Positions 1-8,172 of a stretch of DNA of 32,529 nt are shown piece by piece. Numbering within the stretch: the first letter of the stretch is position 1; every line of letters begins with the position of its first letter. The notes beneath the pieces are model-generated. The model had not been told where the DNA came from and did not search any database. It saw only the letters and a program-made list of their open reading frames with translations. This stretch comes from Leptospiraceae bacterium (GTDB lineage Bacteria > Spirochaetota > Leptospiria > Turneriellales > Turneriellaceae), in the NCBI GenBank assembly GCA_020440825.1, contig JAGRNJ010000023.1, forward strand, positions 1 through 32,529, written 5' to 3'. A program made the position numbers and the translations under genes.

Positions 1-22
1 GAGGTTTGCCAATATCCCGTAA

Positions 23-301
23 TTACAACAGATATTTTCTTCTAATTTGTTCATCTGGAATCTCGAGCTCAACTTTCAAACTTCCGGGATTAAAACCGCT
101 TTCTTCAGGCAAGAGTTTAACAAAATTAAGTGTCTGCAGATATTCAACAGTCATATTTCTAAGTGTATAGGTGCCGATTCCATGGATAATTTCTACATAG
201 CGATGGCCTTGAAATTGAGCATTGTGAATTTCCCGTTCCAGCTTATTTTTTGCGTCGTTATAGTGCATTTGCCTGATTCGAATAATATGCCAATGATTCA
301 T
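23..301 (-). CDS. Small Smr-domain-like protein
   Basis: A 92-residue protein resembling a stand-alone Smr domain, a fold associated with nucleic-acid binding or nicking in MutS2 and related proteins. The clearest match is the IIHGIGT segment followed by LRNMTVEYL, which corresponds to the family HGxGxxxLR block, and the C-terminal extended strand. The N-terminal family motif LDLHG is not recognisable: the equivalent place reads IRIRQ. I chose the ATG at 301 because it lies 4 bases after the dprA stop and has GGGAG about 8 bases upstream; a longer reading from 409 would run inside dprA. It is the last gene of the lipoprotein-dprA operon. The lost motif makes nuclease activity doubtful. Family assignment is moderately sure, function is not. 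Confidence 0.7.
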   Translation of the reverse strand: MNHWHIIRIRQMHYNDAKNKLEREIHNAQFQGHRYVEIIHGIGTYTLRNMTVEYLQTLNFVKLLPEESGFNPGSLKVELEIPDEQIRRKYLL

Positions 302-305
302 CTGG

Positions 306-1247
306 CTACTCCCAGAAAAAAGGAAGCTGCGTCTGGCACTGAACGGTAGAATAGACTCCATTGCCCAGGTATACAGGATTCTTCCTGACAAATTTTCGTA
401 ATTCTGCAAGGTTTTGGGGAATTGATGTAGAGTTTTTCTCCCAGTATTCTGCTAGATTAACGGCCCCGTCTTCCAGCAATGATTTGATTCCGTCATTGTC
501 TGTCATCAATGGATCATCAAAAATATAAATATCCCGCCCCAAATCTAGTGCGATTTGTGCGGTCTGCTTTGCTCCACTTTTTGCATTCCCTTCTACAAAG
601 ATAAGGTTATTTGAGAGTGCTGCGATTATACGATTTCTACGCGGAAAACTCCAGCGAGCAGGTGGTACAGACCGAATATATTCAGAAAGTAAGAGAATAT
701 TGCCGGTTTCATGGAAAGCTGCCTGGAATAGATCACCATTTTGTAGAGGATAAATATGCGAAAAGCCATGAGCAATGACACCGATGGTTCCTGAGGCTTC
801 AATAGATGCTCGATGTGCTGCAGTGTCGATACCCCGTGCCATTCCCGACACTACAATAAAAGATTGATCACTGAAAATTTTTGCAACCTGCCGAGCATAT
901 TCCAGACCTATTCTGGATGGCTTTCTTGTGCCTACGATTGAAATCTTCTTTTTGTGCAGTAAATTCAAATTTCCTTTTGCAAAAATACAAAAGGGTGGGT
1001 CGGGTAAATGCAGTAGCTCTTCGGGGTAGTTATTGTCTCCCCGGCAAATTATAGAAATATTTTGCCGGGGGTACTCACCCATTAGATTTTCGGCTGTGTT
1101 TAAGAGTTCTCGTGTTTTTTGTGTTCCCCATTTTGCGATCAAGAGTGTGCCATATTCTTCTGCTTCAACCAATTTCGCGTTTTTAAGCCCCGGCAAAAGG
1201 CCAGAAATCTGCAGGGCTACAAGTTCTCTTCGTTTTGCATAATTCAT
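306..1247 (-). CDS. dprA: DNA processing protein DprA (DNA uptake/recombination mediator)
   Basis: DprA binds incoming single-stranded DNA and loads RecA during natural transformation, and is also widely kept in bacteria not known to be competent. The 313-residue product has the family Rossmann-like core: VGTRKPS (about 105-111), SGMARGID (134-141), the FPRRNRIIA block (201-209) and SGAKQTAQIALDLGR (about 224-238). The N-terminal 90 residues are the usual variable helical extension. Its ATG overlaps the stop codon of the upstream lipoprotein gene (ATGA), so the two are probably translationally coupled, and the Smr-like gene follows after 4 bases. Length is normal for a DprA with little or no C-terminal winged-helix domain. 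Confidence 0.95.
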   Translation of the reverse strand: MNYAKRRELVALQISGLLPGLKNAKLVEAEEYGTLLIAKWGTQKTRELLNTAENLMGEYPRQNISIICRGDNNYPEELLHLPDPPFCIFAKGNLNLLHKKKISIVGTRKPSRIGLEYARQVAKIFSDQSFIVVSGMARGIDTAAHRASIEASGTIGVIAHGFSHIYPLQNGDLFQAAFHETGNILLLSEYIRSVPPARWSFPRRNRIIAALSNNLIFVEGNAKSGAKQTAQIALDLGRDIYIFDDPLMTDNDGIKSLLEDGAVNLAEYWEKNSTSIPQNLAELRKFVRKNPVYLGNGVYSTVQCQTQLPFFWE

Positions 1248-2032
1248 TCTATCTTGTTTTGAATCAGAGCGATATTATTTTTTGCCGTTCGGTAATCTTC
1301 CCGGTTAGAAAAAGTATCTGGATACATTGTTTCCAGGGCTTTTAAGATTTCAGAATACAAAGAAACAGATTCATTTTTTCGACCGGTTGCAGAATACATT
1401 CCTGCAAGAGCAAAGCGTATGTTGATATCATTCTGGTTAAGTGGCAGCAGCTCTTCGAGCAATTCAATGGCTTTTAACTGGAAGCTGCGCTGCTCAACTG
1501 TTAATGTCTCTCCTAAAATTCTGTAAGGGTTCAGACCTGCATAGCCATGAAAATAGAGCAAAGCAAGTTCATATTGGCCTTTCTTAAGATTTTTTTCCAG
1601 ATGAATCGATTTAATAAAATTTTCTTCGGCAGCTCGAGTCAGTTTTACATCCCAATTTTGACGTCTTGCTAGATTCCCATAACAAAGTCCCAGACGATAA
1701 AAAGTTTGAGCATCGTTGTCTCCCAATAAAACCGCCTTTTCCAGGTGACGAATGCAAAGTTCATAAGACTGCAGTTCAGCAAAAGCCGAACCAATTCTAC
1801 GATTTACCAAAGCCGCTCTGGTCTGCAGATCAATCTCTTTGAGAAGTTGATTTTCATATTCGGCCGCTTCTTTCTGCCATTCACCTATATCAGATTTTTG
1901 TGTTTCTACATCAGTACGACCAAAACGTTTATCGAGCTGTTTCTTCTGCCATTGGGCCAGCCAATCGGGTATTTGACAGGAACTGCAAAAAACCATAGAT
2001 AAGATGGTCATGGTCAAGAGCCATCGAGACAT
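1244..2032 (-). CDS. TPR-repeat lipoprotein, function unknown
   Basis: Predicted exported lipoprotein of 262 residues. A short hydrophobic signal runs to Cys19 in the context VFCSSC, a loose lipobox of the kind seen in spirochaetes. The mature part is helical with tetratricopeptide-like units, for example around IGSAFAELQSYELCIRHLEKAV, AQTFYRLGLCYGNLA and NIRFALAGMYSATGRKNESVSLYSEIL. TPR lipoproteins usually act as scaffolds for envelope complexes; the partner here is not evident. I prefer ATG 2032, with a purine-rich GAAAGAAG just upstream, to a TTG at 2047. It is first in the operon with dprA and diverges from tatA across about 100 bases. Confidence 0.8.
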   Translation of the reverse strand: MSRWLLTMTILSMVFCSSCQIPDWLAQWQKKQLDKRFGRTDVETQKSDIGEWQKEAAEYENQLLKEIDLQTRAALVNRRIGSAFAELQSYELCIRHLEKAVLLGDNDAQTFYRLGLCYGNLARRQNWDVKLTRAAEENFIKSIHLEKNLKKGQYELALLYFHGYAGLNPYRILGETLTVEQRSFQLKAIELLEELLPLNQNDINIRFALAGMYSATGRKNESVSLYSEILKALETMYPDTFSNREDYRTAKNNIALIQNKIE

Positions 2033-2131
2033 TCTTCTTTCTATCAAAATACCGATAATTCGTAAAGTAATATTTCAAAAAGCTAAATGAATCTTGCTTT
2101 ACTGTACATACGACAGCAGAAATTTGCCAAC

Positions 2132-2488
2132 ATGGGAAACATGGGCACAACAGAACTGATCGTTATTTTTGCAATTGTCTTATTACTTTTTGGCGGAAAG
2201 AAATTACCAGGATTGGCCCGTAGTATTGGCCAGGGAATCAATGAATTTAAACGTGGAATGTCTGGCGATAACAAGGCAGAAGAAGAGCCAGGCGAAAGAG
2301 ATGTTACTCCTCACGTTGCACCCGAACCAAAGGTAGAATTACCAGAGCCTGCACCTAAAAAGCGGGCTTCATCGCCCAAGAAAGCTCCCGCAGCCAAAAA
2401 GGCAAAACCCAAAACATCACAACCAAAAGCCAAAGCTAAAGTCAAATCAAAGGCAAAAACCACAGTAAGTCGCGGTAAGAGCAAGTAA
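2132..2488 (+). CDS. tatA: Sec-independent translocase subunit TatA
   Basis: TatA forms the membrane-permeabilising oligomer of the twin-arginine translocase, which exports folded proteins. The product (118 residues from this start) begins MGNMGTTELIVIF, then has one transmembrane helix, the FGGKKLPGLAR hinge and an amphipathic helix (SIGQGINEFKRGM). After an acidic stretch comes a tail of about 60 residues dominated by Lys, Ala and Pro, much longer and more basic than in most TatA proteins. The start at 2132 fits the family pattern; 2141 is an alternative and 2087 would add an unlikely N-terminal extension. There is no strong Shine-Dalgarno. tatC follows 8 bases later. Confidence 0.93.
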   Translation: MGNMGTTELIVIFAIVLLLFGGKKLPGLARSIGQGINEFKRGMSGDNKAEEEPGERDVTPHVAPEPKVELPEPAPKKRASSPKKAPAAKKAKPKTSQPKAKAKVKSKAKTTVSRGKSK

Positions 2489-2496
2489 TTTGAATT

Positions 2497-3342
2497 ATGA
2501 ATTCTTCAGATTCAGGCAATGAGACTCCTGACGATTATCTGAAGAAGCTCAGGGCCCAGCAGGGCTATATGCCCGTAGGTGACCATTTCGATGAATTGCG
2601 CAAGAGACTTATTTTCACCATACTTTATGTAATTATTTTCTCGATTGCCGCTTCATTTTTTTATGAAATGATTTGGCAGTTTCTCATGGGACCGGTCGCC
2701 AAATTCGTAGGCAATACCAGCGGTACCCCGGTCAAGATAATTGCAACTAAACTGACCGATTTCTTCGCAGTAAAGTTCAAATTAATTATTTTTACCGGGG
2801 TACTGGCAGCAACTCCGCTTATTATCTGGGAAATATGGGGATTCATGTTGCCAGCCTTTTCAGGGAAAACCAGAAAGTGGGGCTGGGGAATCATTGTTGC
2901 AGCGACTGCTCTTTTTTGGGGCGGGGTTATCTTTTGTCGATTTGGGGTCTGGGATCTTGTTGCTGAAATGCTTATTTTCGGATGGACGCCACCGGGAATA
3001 TCCATTGAGAATACTACAGAATTAGTTCAAGCAGAGTTACATATTACAATGGCCGATTATTTATCAATGTTTTTTGCCTTTCACTTTGCATTTGGGGTTT
3101 CTTTTGAGATGCCAGTTGTTTCGGTTATTTTAGCTCTTACGGGAATATTGAAAGCAAAAATGTTCTGGGCCAACTGGCGGATGGCTATTCTTGTTATAGC
3201 TGTTGTTTCTGCTATTCTAACCCCGGCAGATATTCTTTCTATGCTCGCCATGATGGTTCCGTTGGTTATTTTATTCCTGCTTTCAGGATTATTAGTTGGA
3301 ATGATTGAGAAAAACTCCAAAGAGGATGAAAATGCTACCTGA
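2497..3342 (+). CDS. tatC: Sec-independent translocase subunit TatC
   Basis: TatC is the polytopic receptor that recognises twin-arginine signal peptides and recruits TatA. The 281-residue product has the diagnostic N-terminal segment DHFDELRKRL (about 28-37), then six hydrophobic helices, and the segment YLSMFFAFHFAFGVSFEMPV that matches the conserved region before TM4. Spacing from tatA indicates one operon. Only one TatA/B-type gene is visible, so either this organism uses a two-component TatAC system or tatB lies elsewhere. The 3' end overlaps the next gene by 11 bases. Confidence 0.96.
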   Translation: MNSSDSGNETPDDYLKKLRAQQGYMPVGDHFDELRKRLIFTILYVIIFSIAASFFYEMIWQFLMGPVAKFVGNTSGTPVKIIATKLTDFFAVKFKLIIFTGVLAATPLIIWEIWGFMLPAFSGKTRKWGWGIIVAATALFWGGVIFCRFGVWDLVAEMLIFGWTPPGISIENTTELVQAELHITMADYLSMFFAFHFAFGVSFEMPVVSVILALTGILKAKMFWANWRMAILVIAVVSAILTPADILSMLAMMVPLVILFLLSGLLVGMIEKNSKEDENAT

Positions 3343-4453
3343 AAAAAAAAGCAAACAAGAGAGCAACGTTTCGCTGGTAATCTTTACCGTGCTGCTTGGA
3401 ACAGTGATTTCTTTTGTTATGTTCTCTGGTTTTGCCTTTGTCTCTTATTTATTCTATGACTCTGTTGCCATAATTGCTAAAATAGAATCATCCTGGCGTA
3501 TTAGCGTAAGTTTTTTTGTTCTTGCATTACTTTTAACGTTAACGACGAGCATACTCTTGTATCTGTATGCTAGAAACCTTGAGCTCTTAATCAATAATTT
3601 ACGCCTTACCGTACAGACCCAGGCACCTGATACTTTAAGAAAAAATCTGTTCTTTAATGAACTGAAACATTTTGCAGTAGAGTTAACTGCTCTCATTGAT
3701 CAAGTTCACAAGAAAGAAAAACTGGTTACCGAACTGGCATCGAGACAACCGACCGTCGATGTTGCAGATACCCTTGCTATTGACGTCTCAGAAAATCTTC
3801 TGTTTACCAGACCATTTCCGCGGTTGAAACATTTTGAAATTGCATTGTATCCACGAAAACCGGGTGAGATTTCCCGTTCTTTCGCAACTGCCTTTGAATC
3901 AAATAGCTTTGCAGACTTTTTATTTCTCAAATTTGGTCAGTCAAGTTTAAGGGCCGAAATTGAAAAACACAAGCACTGTGAAAAATTCCATACACTTGGC
4001 CAGACTTCGGCAGACTTTTCGACGAAAGTAAGCTTAATCTGGCAGAGTCTAAACCATTTAACTGAACTGTTACCAGGCTTCCTGATAGTACGGTGGAACA
4101 TAGACGGTTCACTACTTTTTGCTTCGGCAGGCGGTTTTGAACTCTTCTTTCGGGAATCAAACTCCAGTTTTCAAAAAATGAAATTTACAGAATCTTATTT
4201 CTCTTCTCAAATACCCCGCATGATAGATATGAGTTTTTCTGAAAAAATTCAAATTCTGATTGCCTCTAATGAATTCACTGATTCTATCGAGCTTTCTGAA
4301 TCATATCTTTCCAGAGTTTTTCAAGCGCAACCTCTTTCGAATTCAAAAAGCGGTATTCAATCTCTGCTGGGTTCTGTGAAATCTGACAAACTCGGTGAGC
4401 TCACTGCTCCAGAGGGACTTCTAGCCTTTTTAAATCAAAAACAGAATCACTAA
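3332..4453 (+). CDS. Membrane-anchored degenerate SpoIIE/PP2C-like protein (probable pseudophosphatase)
   Basis: A 373-residue protein with two transmembrane helices (about 13-41 and 57-80), a linker helix region, and a C-terminal domain whose order of blocks resembles SpoIIE/RsbU phosphatases: FPRLKHFEIALYPRKPGEI (about 162-180), ADFLFLKFGQSSLRAEI, a helix with SLNHLTELLPGF, the strands GSLLFASAGGFELFF (the yANAGH position, about 259-273), and EKIQILIASNEFTDSIE (the TDGxxE position, about 304-320). The metal-binding acidic motifs expected at GGDFYD, GDVSGHG and TDG are absent, so it should not be an active phosphatase. The start at 3332 has AGAGG 6 bases upstream and overlaps tatC, implying coupling to the Tat operon. 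Its 3' end overlaps convergent ribF by 53 bases. The fold assignment is by eye and needs a profile search. Confidence 0.6.
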   Translation: MLPEKKSKQESNVSLVIFTVLLGTVISFVMFSGFAFVSYLFYDSVAIIAKIESSWRISVSFFVLALLLTLTTSILLYLYARNLELLINNLRLTVQTQAPDTLRKNLFFNELKHFAVELTALIDQVHKKEKLVTELASRQPTVDVADTLAIDVSENLLFTRPFPRLKHFEIALYPRKPGEISRSFATAFESNSFADFLFLKFGQSSLRAEIEKHKHCEKFHTLGQTSADFSTKVSLIWQSLNHLTELLPGFLIVRWNIDGSLLFASAGGFELFFRESNSSFQKMKFTESYFSSQIPRMIDMSFSEKIQILIASNEFTDSIELSESYLSRVFQAQPLSNSKSGIQSLLGSVKSDKLGELTAPEGLLAFLNQKQNH

Positions 4454-5369
4454 CATTGCGGGCGCGCTCTATATCGTTAAAAATCTGAGATTTTAGCTCT
4501 TCAACGTTTGAGAATTTTTTTTCTGCCCTTATCTTCTCAAAAAAGAAAACCCTTAATGTTTCTCCATAGATATCGCGGCTGAAATCTAAAATATGAATTT
4601 CAACGGATAAATCTATATTCGCAAAGGTGGGATTAAAACCGATATTGGCCACTGCTTTCAGCATCTGCCCGCCAAAAAGAACAGCACAGAAATAGACACC
4701 TTCACCGGGAATGATTTTCTCTGGTGGAATATTCAGGTTGGCTGTTGGTACTCCGAGTTGTCGGCCTCTTTGACGTCCTGGTATAACCTGGCCCATGACG
4801 AAGAAAGGATAGCCAAGCAGATCATTGGCTCTGTGTATATCTCCAGAGCGCAAAAGTTTACGAATTGCCGACGATGAAATAATGGTGCCGTCATCCATAT
4901 TGACTGAGCTGGTCTGGTGAACTGTAAACGAATCTCTTCTGCTGGCCAATTGCATATAGTGGAAATCACCCCTGCGGTTCAAACCGAATTTATGATCATA
5001 ACCAAGAAAAAATTCTTTAATTTTCAATTTCTTGATCAAGATATCATAAAGGAAGCGTTTGCCGGTCATTCGAGCCATATTCAAATCAAATGGTAAAAAA
5101 ACGGCAGCTCTTAGATTGAAATGTTGCAAAAGAAAAATTTTTTCATCTCTCAAGTAAATTCGAGAATCAAATTTCAGTTTCTGCAGAACTTTTTTAGGCG
5201 ACGGGTCATAGGTAACCAGTATAGTATCTCGTCCCTGTTGTGATGACGATTGTATGGTTTTATCGATCAAGGTCCGGTGACCTCGATGTAATCCGTCAAA
5301 ATCTCCCAGGGTTGCTACACAATGATCCCATGGTGCCTGAAAATTTTCAATATCAGATATGATCTGCAT
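4401..5369 (-). CDS. ribF: Bifunctional riboflavin kinase / FAD synthetase RibF
   Basis: RibF phosphorylates riboflavin to FMN and adenylylates FMN to FAD. The 322-residue product has the N-terminal nucleotidyltransferase signature GDFDGLHRGH (about 22-31), the SSSAIRKLLRSGDI segment, and the C-terminal flavokinase domain with GRQRGRQLGVPTANL and the GVYFCAV strand. Length is typical. I chose ATG 5369, preceded by AAGAAG at 8 bases, over a GTG at 5390. It overlaps the upstream permease gene by 17 bases, so the two are co-transcribed. Its 3' end runs 53 bases into the convergent SpoIIE-like gene. Confidence 0.96.
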   Translation of the reverse strand: MQIISDIENFQAPWDHCVATLGDFDGLHRGHRTLIDKTIQSSSQQGRDTILVTYDPSPKKVLQKLKFDSRIYLRDEKIFLLQHFNLRAAVFLPFDLNMARMTGKRFLYDILIKKLKIKEFFLGYDHKFGLNRRGDFHYMQLASRRDSFTVHQTSSVNMDDGTIISSSAIRKLLRSGDIHRANDLLGYPFFVMGQVIPGRQRGRQLGVPTANLNIPPEKIIPGEGVYFCAVLFGGQMLKAVANIGFNPTFANIDLSVEIHILDFSRDIYGETLRVFFFEKIRAEKKFSNVEELKSQIFNDIERARNVSDSVFDLKRLEVPLEQ

Positions 5370-6984
5370 GTTGTCGCTTCTTGTATTCACTTACCAGAGC
5401 AAGAGCAGCAATAAAAACTGCAGCAAGCAGGTAGGCGGCTGAGAATTTGTATGGAATCGAGTGGATCATGGAACTGGACATATCCAGCTTCCAGGGTAGA
5501 AACAGCTCACCGGTAGATGTTGGGCTGTGTATAAGCCCGAACAGAGACATAACTGAGCCGAAAATAAGGGCAATGGAGGCTCTGATCGCTTTTCCGTCGA
5601 TAAGATACGATACGGCAGCCCCCCAGACCATCGCTGTTAGAATGTACCCTTGTGCGAGGGCTTGTAAATAAGGATATTCATTGAGAAAAGTCACAGGAAT
5701 CAATGCATTGGGATCCAGGGTCGGAATCTTTTGAGCAAGATTCTGCAATTGAAACATGACAGGCTCAAACAGTACCTTCACTTTAATATAACCAAAATTG
5801 AGAATACTGGGGATGATAGCAAATGTAACTGCCATATTATGGGAAGCAGGGGTCATTTGGTATGCCATGGCAGTGATCTCAAACCCGATAAAGATTAGAA
5901 TCGGTGAAACCGCAGCTTCAGGAATAACCGATACCAGAAAACCGACGATTCCAAACATGCCGCCCAGGCCGATCAACAGACCGGTGAGCGCTGTGTATCC
6001 GACTTTCGCACCCATTTTTTTATAAGCTGAATGCCCGATATAGGGTGTAGATTGTGATACACCTCCGAAAAAGCCAGCGATTAAGGTAACAAAAGCTTCG
6101 GTTAGCAGAATATCTCTGGTCTTATAATCATCGCCTGCAAGCTTCGCCCCTTCGGTGACATTGATACCACCAATGATTGTTAAGAGGCCAAATGGTATGG
6201 CAACAGGTAAATAACGCAGAGAATCAGTAAACAGAACCTGTAAACCTCCAGCCTGAAACATGGGAAAAGAGAACGATAGTATATTCTCTCCTGTGCTCTG
6301 GTGAACAGCTTCACCCTGCCAGAATGGGAGAACATGATATACAGCCACGCCAAGAATCACTGCCGCAGCTGCCCCCGGTATCTTGCCGGGCAACTTGTAG
6401 GAAGATACCAGAGTCAACAAGACAAGCGACAGAGAAAGCAGACCAACGAGTGGCAGTTCCATTGTTTTAATAAACTGATTTGCAGAGAGCCATACGATAC
6501 CAATTCCTGCGAGAGAGCCCAGCAATCCTGCTTCAGGGACAATTTTTTGAATATACCGCCCAACGAACGAGGCAGCAATCTTAACAATGCCCATCCAGAT
6601 CATTACCGCCATGCCAACATACCATGCCATCTGGGCAGCCGTGGTTTCATCAAAACCTTGTCGATAACCGATATAAGCTGGTCCCAGTACAGTGACTGCT
6701 ATACCGATTGTCGACGGGGTATCAAGCCCGAGAGGTATAGCCGTCACGTCAGAACGTCCCGTTTTACGTGCGAGTCTCAGTGCAAACCATGAGTAAACCA
6801 GGTCGCCAAAGAGTACCCCAAGCGCGGTGCCGGGAATCATGTACTTATAAATAAAAGAGCCGGGAAAGCCAAAAACTTCAGTGAGAATGCCGTACAGGAT
6901 AACCAGGTTTACCATGTTATCTAGAAATAGCGCGAAGAATGCATTAAAATCACCCAGGGAGAAAAGGGGTACTCTGGTATTCAT
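5353..6984 (-). CDS. NCS2/AzgA-type permease (purine/xanthine-uracil transporter family)
   Basis: A 543-residue integral membrane protein with about 12-14 hydrophobic helices. Segments such as VTAIPLGLDTPSTIG, the GGINVTEGAKLAGDDY region and GFFGGVSQSTPYIGHSAYKKMG fit the nucleobase:cation symporter-2 superfamily, closest in style to the AzgA-like branch that moves purines. The GGVSQSTPYIG part occupies the place where AzgA proteins have their substrate-binding helix. Substrate cannot be decided from sequence. ribF downstream overlaps by 17 bases, which could hint at coordinate handling of purine- and flavin-related metabolites, but this is only context. Confidence 0.85.
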   Translation of the reverse strand: MNTRVPLFSLGDFNAFFALFLDNMVNLVILYGILTEVFGFPGSFIYKYMIPGTALGVLFGDLVYSWFALRLARKTGRSDVTAIPLGLDTPSTIGIAVTVLGPAYIGYRQGFDETTAAQMAWYVGMAVMIWMGIVKIAASFVGRYIQKIVPEAGLLGSLAGIGIVWLSANQFIKTMELPLVGLLSLSLVLLTLVSSYKLPGKIPGAAAAVILGVAVYHVLPFWQGEAVHQSTGENILSFSFPMFQAGGLQVLFTDSLRYLPVAIPFGLLTIIGGINVTEGAKLAGDDYKTRDILLTEAFVTLIAGFFGGVSQSTPYIGHSAYKKMGAKVGYTALTGLLIGLGGMFGIVGFLVSVIPEAAVSPILIFIGFEITAMAYQMTPASHNMAVTFAIIPSILNFGYIKVKVLFEPVMFQLQNLAQKIPTLDPNALIPVTFLNEYPYLQALAQGYILTAMVWGAAVSYLIDGKAIRASIALIFGSVMSLFGLIHSPTSTGELFLPWKLDMSSSMIHSIPYKFSAAYLLAAVFIAALALVSEYKKRQHADHI

Positions 6985-7059
6985 CGGTAAATCTTAATTT
7001 TCATGATTTACAGTCTAGTTTAAAAACAAAACCTGCCTTATATTACAAAAGGAGTTTGC

Positions 7060-7152
7060 ATGCCCTGCGGAAAAAAGAAAAAAAGAAGAAAAATTGCCAA
7101 TCATAAACGCAAAAAAAAGCGTCGTCAAAATCGTCACAAAAAGAAAAAATAG
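7060..7152 (+). CDS. 30-residue basic AURKAIP1/COX24-domain protein (bS22/mS38-like ribosomal peptide)
   Basis: A very short gene encoding 30 residues, about two-thirds Lys/Arg, with the pattern MPCGKKKKRRKIANHKRKK followed by KRRQNRHKKKK. This matches in composition and spacing the bacterial AURKAIP1/COX24 peptides related to mitochondrial mS38 and mycobacterial bS22, which bind 16S rRNA near the decoding region of the small subunit. It has a good Shine-Dalgarno, GGAG, 5 bases before ATG, and a TAG stop 34 bases before moxR. Its size places it below usual gene-calling limits, so it is easily missed. Expression and ribosome association are inferred from family resemblance. Confidence 0.8.
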   Translation: MPCGKKKKRRKIANHKRKKKRRQNRHKKKK

Positions 7153-7186
7153 ATTGCATTTAAGAACCTTGAGAAAAGGTTAAGCA

Positions 7187-8170
7187 ATGAGTTTACAAAA
7201 GTCTGACCGCCAGCTTCTCGCTCAAATCGTTGAGCTGGCTGAGAAGACAGTTTCTGAGTCTCGAAACAGCCTGATCGGTCTTGAGCAAACTGTAGAAGAT
7301 ATACTGTGTGTACTGCTAACCGGTGGCCATCTACTGTTGATTGGCCTGCCAGGAGTAGGGAAGACTGTTATCGTCAAGACGCTTTCATCTCTATGGGGAA
7401 TGTCTTTTAATCGTGTTCAATTTACCCCCGACCTGATGCCAGGCGATATTACCGGAACTGAAATTATTGAGGCCGGTACTGCAACTTCAAAAAGTCTTAA
7501 GTTTCGTCCAGGTCCCATTTTTGCAAATCTGGTTCTGGCCGATGAAATTAATCGCGCGCCACCAAAAACCCAAAGCTCGTTGCTGGAGGCTATGGAAGAA
7601 CATCAGGTAACTTATGCAGGGGTATCGCATAAGCTTCCTGACCCTTTTTTGGTTATGGCAACCCAGAACCCACTGGAATTAGAAGGTACGTATCCCCTTC
7701 CTGAAGCGCAGTTAGACAGGTTTTCCATTTCGGTTCAATTAGCGTATCCCAACCGGGAAGATGAGTTAAAAATAGCACGCCTTGAAACGTCAAATAGTCT
7801 CAAGAAAATAAAATTTAACAGGCTTGAGAAAGCAATACCTGAATTCAGAAGTCTGGTAGAAAAAATCCCGTTTCCAGAAAGCCTTTTACAAGATCTGGTC
7901 GATTCTGTACGATCGACCAGACCCGGTGGGACAAAGAATGGTGTGGCAGAGAAATATGCAGTGTATGGGGCAGGTCCGCGAGCGCTCAGACATATTGTAG
8001 CTCTCAGTAAAGCCCGTGCAGCAATTGACGGAGACATCAATGTAAATTCTGAACACGTGCTTAAGGTGTATACCAAAGCGCTTCAGCATCGAATTCAGTT
8101 GAATTATGCAGCCCGTTCAGAAGGTTTAAGTGTATCTGACTTTTTAAAGGAAACGCTGCAGTTAAGCTGA
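7187..8170 (+). CDS. MoxR family AAA+ ATPase
   Basis: MoxR ATPases act as chaperone-like factors that mature or insert metal into partner proteins, often together with VWA proteins. The 327-residue product has Walker A GLPGVGKT (53-60), Walker B LVLADEINRAPPKTQ (about 115-129), the LLEAMEEHQVT segment, the sensor-1 region MATQNPLELEGTYPLPEAQLDRF and the C-terminal lid helices with sensor 2 (GPRALRHI). ATG has AAAAGG about 7 bases upstream. It leads the moxR-DUF58-BatA operon; the next ATG is 2 bases after its stop. Confidence 0.95.
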   Translation: MSLQKSDRQLLAQIVELAEKTVSESRNSLIGLEQTVEDILCVLLTGGHLLLIGLPGVGKTVIVKTLSSLWGMSFNRVQFTPDLMPGDITGTEIIEAGTATSKSLKFRPGPIFANLVLADEINRAPPKTQSSLLEAMEEHQVTYAGVSHKLPDPFLVMATQNPLELEGTYPLPEAQLDRFSISVQLAYPNREDELKIARLETSNSLKKIKFNRLEKAIPEFRSLVEKIPFPESLLQDLVDSVRSTRPGGTKNGVAEKYAVYGAGPRALRHIVALSKARAAIDGDINVNSEHVLKVYTKALQHRIQLNYAARSEGLSVSDFLKETLQLS

Positions 8171-8172
8171 TT

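Noticed and set aside
1244-2032. TPR lipoprotein as a TatT-like partner of the TRAP binding protein at 20374-21354
   Set aside because: The genes are 18 kb apart and the lipoprotein shows no specific TatT features; only the general TPR build is shared.
6301-6792. A 163-residue open frame on the plus strand inside the permease gene
   Set aside because: Antisense to a clear membrane transporter gene, low-complexity composition and no ribosome-binding site; a shadow frame.
7016-7044. TATATT at 7039-7044 as the -10 element of the small ribosomal peptide gene
   Set aside because: It would place the transcript start on the Shine-Dalgarno, and no acceptable -35 element precedes it.
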